From positions 1 through 5,135 of the forward strand of contig JADGQG010000140.1 of the NCBI GenBank assembly GCA_017882025.1: a stretch of 5,135 bases of DNA, given 5' to 3'. This document shows positions 1 through 4,113 of the stretch, in pieces. The notes below the pieces were generated by a model. That model had not been told where the DNA came from, did no database searches, and saw nothing but the letters and a program-made list of their open reading frames with translations. The translations under genes and the position numbers were made by a program. Source of the DNA: Chloroflexota bacterium. GTDB lineage: Bacteria; Chloroflexota; Limnocylindria; Limnocylindrales; CSP1-4. Positions within the stretch are counted from its first letter, which is position 1, and each line of letters opens with the position of its first letter.

Positions 1-108
1 AGCCGAGCCGGCGGTCGCAGCCGAGCCGGCGGTCGCAGCCGAGCCGGCGGTCGCAGCCGAGCCGGCGGTCGCAGCCGAGCCGGCGGTCGCAGCCGAGCCA
101 GCCGTGGC
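1..108 (+). repeat. 18-bp tandem repeat, six copies, in coding sequence
   Basis: The unit agccgagccggcggtcgc occurs five times without a single mismatch (1-18, 19-36, 37-54, 55-72, 73-90), followed by a sixth copy (91-108) with three mismatches. The array touches the window edge and may be longer. The unit length is a multiple of three, so each copy adds the hexapeptide AEPAVA in the frame of the zinc-ribbon gene and changes in copy number keep the frame. Confidence 0.97.
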
Positions 109-691
109 CCAGCCCGGCAGCAAGCCGGAACCCGTCGCCGGCGCGCTCGTCGAGACGCGGCGTCTCCTGCAGCGGTTCCGCCCAGGACGGGAACGAACCA
201 CGCCGGTCGCGACGCCCACGGCCCTGACAGATCCCACCGAAGATGCCGTCGCGGTCGAGCCGGCCGTCGCAGACCCCGAGCCGCCTCCCGTGGTACCAGA
301 GCCAGGAGCCACCGAGGCACCCTCGGAGCCCTCTCCGACCGCGGCGCCGGCATCCCCGCGCACCGATGTCGCCGTGCAGCCGACCTGGCGCATGGTCGCC
401 CCGGACGGCGCTCCTCCCAGCGAGCCGCGGTCGGCACCACCCGCCTGGGCCACCCCCGGGAGCGTCACCCGCCGGGAGTCTGATGCGATGCCCTCTGCGC
501 CGTGGGCTGCGCGGGTCGCCACGGCACGGCCCCTCGAGTCGCCGCTCTGGGTTGCCTCGAGTCGCGACATCCTCGCCGCCAATGCGCAGGGGGCCACCGG
601 CCATGTCGGGATCCAGTCGTGCGTCACCTGCGGCCTGTCGCTCTCCGCCAACGCGCGCTTCTGCCGCCGCTGCGGAACCCGCCAGAGCTGA
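2..691 (+). CDS. Ala/Pro-rich protein with C-terminal zinc ribbon (5'-truncated)
   Basis: The frame is open to the left edge, so the true start lies outside; the visible part is 229 residues. A GTG at 104 would be a formal start, but the same frame continues upstream through coding repeats with matching composition, so I treat the gene as partial. Residues 1-36 are six AEPAVA repeats. A short basic stretch follows (about 48-66, ETRRLLQRFRPGRER), then a long Pro/Ala/Glu/Ser-rich region expected to be disordered. The last 25 residues form a zinc ribbon: C207-x2-C210-G, then F-C221-x2-C224-G, the pattern of the short double-Cys ribbons common at protein ends in bacteria. No membrane segment is visible. 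Function is unknown; the ribbon could bind protein, RNA or DNA, and any folded catalytic or membrane domain would be upstream of the window. It converges with the YihY-type gene. Coding is well supported; role is not. Confidence 0.8.
   Translation, partial: AEPAVAAEPAVAAEPAVAAEPAVAAEPAVAAEPAVAQPGSKPEPVAGALVETRRLLQRFRPGRERTTPVATPTALTDPTEDAVAVEPAVADPEPPPVVPEPGATEAPSEPSPTAAPASPRTDVAVQPTWRMVAPDGAPPSEPRSAPPAWATPGSVTRRESDAMPSAPWAARVATARPLESPLWVASSRDILAANAQGATGHVGIQSCVTCGLSLSANARFCRRCGTRQS
620..682 (+). other. C-terminal zinc-ribbon domain
   Basis: Two CxxCG knuckles (CVTCG and CRRCG) are separated by ten residues, SLSANARF within the linker, and lie four residues from the protein end. The spacing is that of a compact zinc ribbon of the kind called zinc_ribbon_2/DZR-like in domain collections. 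Metal identity is inferred from the four cysteines. Confidence 0.8.
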
Positions 692-700
692 ACGCGCGCG

Positions 701-724
701 CCAGGGCTCACGGGGCGTCCCTGG
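701..724. terminator. Inverted repeat between convergent genes, possible two-way terminator
   Basis: CCAGGG (701-706) pairs with CCCTGG (719-724) around a 12-base loop, in the 36-base gap between the stop of the plus-strand zinc-ribbon gene (691) and the stop of the minus-strand YihY-type gene (728). Position suits a bidirectional terminator. The stem is only six pairs and no T run follows on either strand, so this is a weak call. Confidence 0.35.
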
Positions 725-727
725 TCG

Positions 728-1624
728 TCAGTTCGTCATCGACCGCGGCGTAAGCGCTCGCGCCGACCGATCGTCCGCGCGCACCGCGACCCAGGCTGCC
801 CCGAGCAGGAACAGCTGGATGACGTACGAGAGCCAGACCAGGCCCAGGAAGATCGCTGCGAACGTGCCATAGAGGTCCGCGGAGCCGAAGAGCACGGGCC
901 CGACGAGGGCGAACGCGCCGGTCAGGACGGACGCACCGAGGCCGACCCAGGCCGCGGGAACGATCGCATCGCGCCAGCAGGGCCGCGACCGCGGCAGGAA
1001 TCGGAACGCCAGGGCGAAGACCGCGGCGAGCGGCAGGACGGCCGTCAGGCGCAGCCGCGCCAGGCCGAGCAGCTCGGAGAGCTGCCCGGGAACCATTGCG
1101 AGCACGACGATCAGGCCGAGCCCAACCACGGCGATCGCGACCACCAGCACCTCGCCGACGGTCCGGAGCAGTGTCCGGCCGTTCTCGGCCTCGCGAAACA
1201 GGATGCCGAACGCGCCGTCGAGGTCGCGCACGAGCCCGCTCGCGGACCAGGCGAGGATCGCCGCGCCGATCAGGGAGAACGCGCCGGCGTGGGCCAGGGC
1301 GGTATCGAGGGCGCCGTTCAGGAGGTCGGCGAGCGGCGGAAACTGCGCCGCCAGGAATGCCGCGATCCGGGCGCGCGTCTCGGGGTCGCCGACGACGAGC
1401 CCGGCGATCGACGCGATGAGCAGCAGCGCGGGGACCAGCGTGAAGACCGCGGTGAACGCGAGGCCCCGGGCGAGGAGCGGCCCGCTCGACGCGCCGTACC
1501 TGTTCCAGACCCGGTGCGCCATCGCGATCCGCGGGACGCCGAGGACGACGGCAACCAGCGGTTCGACGCGCCCCTCGATCCGGCGCGCGAGGCTCGGCCG
1601 CGGCGTCGCGGCCGGTCCGCTCAA
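728..1624 (-). CDS. YihY/BrkB family integral membrane protein
   Basis: 298 residues from a TTG start. Hydrophobic segments lie near residues 54-78, 113-130, 156-178, 191-210, 218-243 and 252-282, giving the six-helix layout of the YihY/BrkB family. Family-type motifs are visible: ARGLAFTAVFTLVPALLL at the first helix and YGTFAAIFLGLVWLSYV near the last, followed by LLGAAW. Length is normal for the family (roughly 270-330). The family was once labelled ribonuclease BN in error; its real role (envelope or transport related) is unsettled. I chose TTG at 1624 because it overlaps the stop of the upstream HTH gene by four bases (TTGA) and has GAGGA just before it. The frame runs on to 1837 without a stop, but there it lies over the HTH gene with Arg/Pro-rich shadow composition. 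An ATG at 1522 would give 264 residues and still keep all helices, but lacks a good ribosome site. Confidence 0.9.
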   Translation of the reverse strand: MSGPAATPRPSLARRIEGRVEPLVAVVLGVPRIAMAHRVWNRYGASSGPLLARGLAFTAVFTLVPALLLIASIAGLVVGDPETRARIAAFLAAQFPPLADLLNGALDTALAHAGAFSLIGAAILAWSASGLVRDLDGAFGILFREAENGRTLLRTVGEVLVVAIAVVGLGLIVVLAMVPGQLSELLGLARLRLTAVLPLAAVFALAFRFLPRSRPCWRDAIVPAAWVGLGASVLTGAFALVGPVLFGSADLYGTFAAIFLGLVWLSYVIQLFLLGAAWVAVRADDRSARALTPRSMTN

Positions 1625-1857
1625 AGGTCCTCGAAAAGCCGCGGCTGGACGTCCTCGGCGGCGACGCGTCGGCGCGGTCGGAGCAGCGCCCGGACTTCGA
1701 CCCGCCGGATGTACCGTCGTCCGCCCAGTTTGAGCGTCTGGAGGCGGCCCTCGCGCGCCCACCTGCCGATGGTCTCGGGGCGGAGACGGACGTTCGCGTC
1801 GCTGAGGATCTGAACGGCCTCCGCAAGCGTGATCCAATCCGAGGGCGGACGGCTCAT
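1621..1857 (-). CDS. Small helix-turn-helix protein, excisionase/MerR-like
   Basis: 78 residues with an ATG start, the only ATG among the minus-strand starts in the window. Residues 9-59 match the excisionase-type winged helix-turn-helix (HTH_17 class): WITLAEAVQIL as first helix, ETIGRWAREGRLQTLKLG as recognition helix and wing, and GRRYIRRVEVRALL as the closing strand and helix. Compared with the usual LGVSRSTVY turn, the segment SDANVRLRPETI is about five residues longer. The tail (60-78) is basic then acidic and ends FEDL. It probably binds DNA, as a regulator; an excisionase role is unlikely since no integrase or attachment site is visible. It starts seven bases after the FmdB-type stop, with only a weak GAGA as ribosome site, and its stop overlaps the YihY-type start. 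The operator is unknown. Confidence 0.88.
   Translation of the reverse strand: MSRPPSDWITLAEAVQILSDANVRLRPETIGRWAREGRLQTLKLGGRRYIRRVEVRALLRPRRRVAAEDVQPRLFEDL
1628..1632 (-). promoter_or_regulatory. Ribosome binding site for the YihY-type gene, inside the HTH gene
   Basis: GAGGA on the minus strand ends three bases before the TTG at 1624 and lies inside the last codons (Glu-Asp) of the HTH gene. Together with the TTGA overlap it is the reason for choosing the TTG start. Confidence 0.5.
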
Positions 1858-1864
1858 CGCAGTC

Positions 1865-2236
1865 TCATCGATCCGCGTCGGGTTGGGTTGGCTTGGCCGG
1901 CGTCACGGCGCTTGCCGAGGACGTCGCGTCGGCGCCGGCGCTCGTTCCCGGCGATTCGGCTGGCGTCCCGGACCCGTTGGCCGGTGAGGACCCCGGCGAG
2001 GACCCCGGCGAACCGGACGCGGGCGCCGCGGTGTCGGCCCGGCGCGCGGGCGCGTTCATTGCCCGGCGGTCCGTCTTGGCCCAGCCGCTGCCCTTGAAAT
2101 GGATCGTCGGCGGCATGAACGCCCGCGCGACCGGCCCGCCGCACTCGGGACACTGGTGCGGCCCCGCCTCGTTGATCCCGCGGAGCACCTCGAATCGATG
2201 GCCGCAGGATCCGCAGACGTAATCGTAGATTGGCAC
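1865..2236 (-). CDS. FmdB-family zinc-ribbon protein
   Basis: 123 residues from a GTG start. The first 50 residues are a typical FmdB-type zinc ribbon: MPIYDYVC opening, C8-x2-C11 and C29-x2-C32 knuckles, then the family's ARAFMPPTIHFKGSGWAKTD stretch (IxFKGSGWxxTD is characteristic). The family is widespread in bacteria; it is named after a putative regulator next to formamidase/amidase genes, but its molecular role is not established. From about residue 58 the protein becomes a Ser/Pro/Ala/Gly-rich tail with SSPG repeats, likely disordered and longer than the core needs. The GTG is supported by GGGAG five bases upstream and by the fact that MPIYDY is the usual beginning. It follows the uncharacterised zinc-ribbon gene by 24 bases and precedes the HTH gene by seven. 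Confidence 0.93.
   Translation of the reverse strand: MPIYDYVCGSCGHRFEVLRGINEAGPHQCPECGGPVARAFMPPTIHFKGSGWAKTDRRAMNAPARRADTAAPASGSPGSSPGSSPANGSGTPAESPGTSAGADATSSASAVTPAKPTQPDADR
1986..2009 (-). repeat. 12-bp tandem duplication in the FmdB-type tail
   Basis: gaggaccccggc (plus-strand reading) occurs twice back to back at 1986-1997 and 1998-2009 without mismatch. On the coding strand it yields the repeated SSPG stretch of the low-complexity tail, in frame. Confidence 0.9.
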
Positions 2237-2241
2237 CTGGT

Positions 2242-2246
2242 CTCCC
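2242..2246 (-). promoter_or_regulatory. Ribosome binding site for the FmdB-type gene
   Basis: GGGAG on the minus strand lies five bases before the GTG at 2236 and supports that start. Confidence 0.55.
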
Positions 2247-2251
2247 GTTCC

Positions 2252-2267
2252 CGGCTGGACTCAGCCG
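2252..2267 (-). other. Stem-loop over the stop of the uncharacterised zinc-ribbon gene
   Basis: CGGCTG (2252-2257) pairs with CAGCCG (2262-2267) around a four-base loop, on top of the stop codon at 2261-2263. No T run follows, so it is not a standard terminator. It could be an mRNA 3' border or processing point between two operon genes, or chance in GC-rich DNA. Confidence 0.35.
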
Positions 2268-2998
2268 CGCAGGAGCCGCATGCCGCACTTCGGGCAGTAG
2301 AAGGCCCGATCGTGGGCGGATGCGAATCCGCAATGTGCACAGACGAGGCCGCCCCGGCCGGCCGCCGGGACCGGCCGGTCCAACGGCACCACCCCCATCG
2401 CGTACTGGTTTGCAAGGATGTTCTGGAAGATGCCGCTGAGGATCCGCGCGGCCATCCTGTCCGTGTCGCCGCGGACTCCGCGGCCGCCCCAGCCGACGAC
2501 GGCCCGGACCAGCATGTCGCCGGTGCCCTCGTCCCAGTGCGATGCCACGCCGCCCACGACCGCGTTGTACTCCGGGAAGCCGGAGGTGTCGATCTCGCCG
2601 TCAAGGAGCGCACAGGCAACCGTGTCGAAGGCGAGGTCGATGGCGTCGATCGATTCCAGGACGTAGATGGCGTGGCGCCCGATCGGAGAGTGGCCATGGT
2701 GGGCGTTCACCCATTGCATCGCCTCAGACGACCGGACGATCTGTGGGCTGGCCTGGCTGAACTCGATCGGGAGCGGGTCGATCAACTCGATCTCGCTGGA
2801 TACGAGGCCGGTGAGCATCGTCGGGAGCTCGGCCATGGCGCGGGGCCCCGCCTTCAGGCGAACGCCCTCGCTGCTCTTGCCCGCGTAGTAGAGCTTGAGG
2901 AGATACTCCTGGGCGGAGGTCTCCTCCGGGATGACGGCGGCCGGCAACACGGGCCGGTGATCGTCCCGTCCCCGACGCTTGAGGAACTCGAGCGGCAC
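2261..2998 (-). CDS. Uncharacterised protein with C-terminal zinc ribbon
   Basis: 245 residues; I do not recognise a named family for the main body. After a short basic start (MPLEFLKRRGR) comes a soluble-looking domain of about 200 residues. Marked stretches are YLLKLYYAGKSSEGVRLKAG (about 32-51), the His-rich WVNAHHGHSPIGRH (96-109), and VVGWGGRGVRGDTDRMAARI (167-186). The last 26 residues are a zinc ribbon: C220-x2-C223-G and C235-x2-C238-G. No signal peptide or membrane helix is evident. I chose GTG at 2998 because GGAGGT lies just upstream and MPLEFLKR is a natural beginning. A GTG at 3055 overlapping the ROK stop (GTGA) would add 19 residues but has a poor ribosome site and would place a stem-loop inside the gene. 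It lies between the ROK kinase and the FmdB-type gene in one run. Coding is sure by length and composition; function is open. Confidence 0.85.
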   Translation of the reverse strand: MPLEFLKRRGRDDHRPVLPAAVIPEETSAQEYLLKLYYAGKSSEGVRLKAGPRAMAELPTMLTGLVSSEIELIDPLPIEFSQASPQIVRSSEAMQWVNAHHGHSPIGRHAIYVLESIDAIDLAFDTVACALLDGEIDTSGFPEYNAVVGGVASHWDEGTGDMLVRAVVGWGGRGVRGDTDRMAARILSGIFQNILANQYAMGVVPLDRPVPAAGRGGLVCAHCGFASAHDRAFYCPKCGMRLLRG

Positions 2999-3001
2999 GG
3001 A

Positions 3002-3007
3002 ACCTCC
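3002..3007 (-). promoter_or_regulatory. Ribosome binding site deciding the start at 2998
   Basis: A full GGAGGT on the minus strand lies three bases before the GTG at 2998. It favours this start over the in-frame GTG at 3055. Confidence 0.65.
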
Positions 3008-3027
3008 CTCGGCGAAGCGTGGACGTA

Positions 3028-3052
3028 ATCCTACCAGCGGCAGCGGCAGGAT
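3028..3052 (-). other. Stem-loop just after the ROK kinase gene
   Basis: On the minus strand ATCCTGCC (3052-3045) pairs with GGTAGGAT (3035-3028), eight pairs including one G-T, with a nine-base loop. It begins at the last base of the ROK stop codon and fills half of the 53-base gap before the next gene. No T run follows, so full termination is unlikely; partial attenuation or transcript processing is possible. Confidence 0.45.
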
Positions 3053-4113
3053 CACCGTTCGCCCGGACGCCCACGTTCGCCCGGGAGCGCGCGAGGGGGG
3101 CCGACCTGGAGTCCGAGTCGCTGCGCGACGAGGACGGCTGCACCCACGAATCCGATGTCATCCCCGAGCGCGGCTGGCACGATCCGGGCGCGCCGTGCGG
3201 GAACCCTGAACGCCTCTCGCGCCACCATTTCACGAGCCGGTTCAAGCCAGCGATCACCCTGGCCCGCGGCGAGCGACCCCCCGACGACGATGAGTGCCGG
3301 GTTGAAGACGTCGACGAAACCCACGCACGCCCGGGCAAACGCATCGCGCGCGCCCGCCATGATCGACGCCGCGACCGGGTCACCCGTCATCTCGGCCTCC
3401 GCGACCTCGCGCGCCCCGAAGGCGGGCCCACGCGCGAGCGCCAGGCGTGCCAGGGGCTCGCTCTCCCCGGCGTCGATCTTCCGGCGGGCCGCGCGCGCGA
3501 TGGCCGATCCGGATGCGATCGCCTCGAGGTGGCCGACCGCGCCACAGCCGCAGGTCGGTCCGTCGCGATCGACCAGGAGGTGACCCAGCTCACCGGCCAT
3601 CCCGTCCGGGCCACGGAGCAGGTTCCCACCGCTCACGATCGCGCCGCCGATCCCCGTAGAGACCGTCAGGTAGAGATAGTCGGCGCATCCCCGGGCAGCC
3701 CCGAATGCGCCCTCGCCGAGCGCCGCCACCTGCGTGTCCCGGTCGAGGAACGCCGGGAGCCCGAGGCTCGCCCGGGCACGCTCGGCAAGGGGCGTGTCGT
3801 GGAACGAGGGTCCCAGGTTCGGCGGATCGATGACCCGCCCGCGAATCGGATCCACCGGCCCGGGCGCGGCGATTCCGATCCCGACGAGCAGGGTCGAACC
3901 GCCTGCGGCGGCGTGGGCGTCACGGCAGGCCTGCAGCGCGTCGAGACACGCCTGCACGATCGCCTCGCCGCCGCCCTCGACCGGGGTGCGGGATCGACGC
4001 TGGGTGACGACGATTCCGTCGCCGCGGACGACAGCGGCACGGACCTGGGTGCCCCCGAGGTCCAGGGCGAGCACTGCCCAGTCGACAGCCGCTTGGGTTC
4101 GGATCGGGTTCAC
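3052..4113 (-). CDS. ROK family sugar kinase, probably glucokinase
   Basis: 353 residues. ROK kinases transfer phosphate from ATP (some from polyphosphate) to glucose or similar sugars in the cytoplasm. Visible features in order: phosphate-binding LALDLGGTQVRAAVV (15-29); IGIAAPGPVDP (79-89); FLDRDTQVAALGE (122-134) with D126 at the catalytic Asp position; LTVSTGIGGAIV (149-160); MAGELGHL with E175 and H178, sugar and metal region; C188-G-C190-G-x2-G-H195-L-E197, the ROK zinc motif; and NPALIVVGGSLA (271-282). Two departures from the consensus: His195 replaces the usual third Cys, and DRD replaces the common ND before the catalytic Asp. Glucokinase fits best, but ROK substrate cannot be fixed from sequence. 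Start is GTG at 4113, overlapping the valS stop (GTGA) with GGAGGT four bases upstream. The last 15 residues are a Gly/Pro/Arg tail. Length is slightly above the usual 300-320. Confidence 0.93.
   Translation of the reverse strand: MNPIRTQAAVDWAVLALDLGGTQVRAAVVRGDGIVVTQRRSRTPVEGGGEAIVQACLDALQACRDAHAAAGGSTLLVGIGIAAPGPVDPIRGRVIDPPNLGPSFHDTPLAERARASLGLPAFLDRDTQVAALGEGAFGAARGCADYLYLTVSTGIGGAIVSGGNLLRGPDGMAGELGHLLVDRDGPTCGCGAVGHLEAIASGSAIARAARRKIDAGESEPLARLALARGPAFGAREVAEAEMTGDPVAASIMAGARDAFARACVGFVDVFNPALIVVGGSLAAGQGDRWLEPAREMVAREAFRVPARRARIVPAALGDDIGFVGAAVLVAQRLGLQVGPPRALPGERGRPGER
3056..3084 (-). repeat. Short direct repeat at the 3' end of the ROK gene
   Basis: cgttcgcccgg (plus-strand reading) occurs at 3056-3066 and 3074-3084, 18 bases apart and in frame. 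It encodes the repeated PGER in the C-terminal tail PGERGRPGER. Small enough that chance in GC-rich sequence is possible. Confidence 0.6.

Noticed and set aside
1..108. CRISPR array or intergenic repeat
   Set aside because: The units are directly adjacent with no spacers and lie in an open reading frame with codon-sized period.
701..724. Strong intrinsic terminator
   Set aside because: The stem is short, the loop is 12 bases and no T run follows on either strand; kept only as a weak candidate.
708..1826. A 372-codon minus-strand frame competing with the YihY-type gene
   Set aside because: The product is almost entirely Arg/Ala/Pro with no hydrophobic helices, whereas the alternative frame gives the expected six-helix membrane protein.
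1625..1837. N-terminal extension of the YihY-type protein to 369 residues
   Set aside because: The extra 71 residues overlap the HTH gene in another frame and are Arg/Pro-rich without a domain; the TTG at 1624 has a ribosome site and the stop/start overlap.
1621..1857. Excisionase of an integrated element
   Set aside because: No integrase, att-like repeat or phage gene is visible, and the gene is embedded in an operon with valS and other chromosomal genes.
2099..3028. A 309-codon open frame on the plus strand over the uncharacterised zinc-ribbon gene
   Set aside because: The minus frame has a zinc ribbon, a ribosome site and fits the operon; the plus frame shows no motif and has shadow composition.
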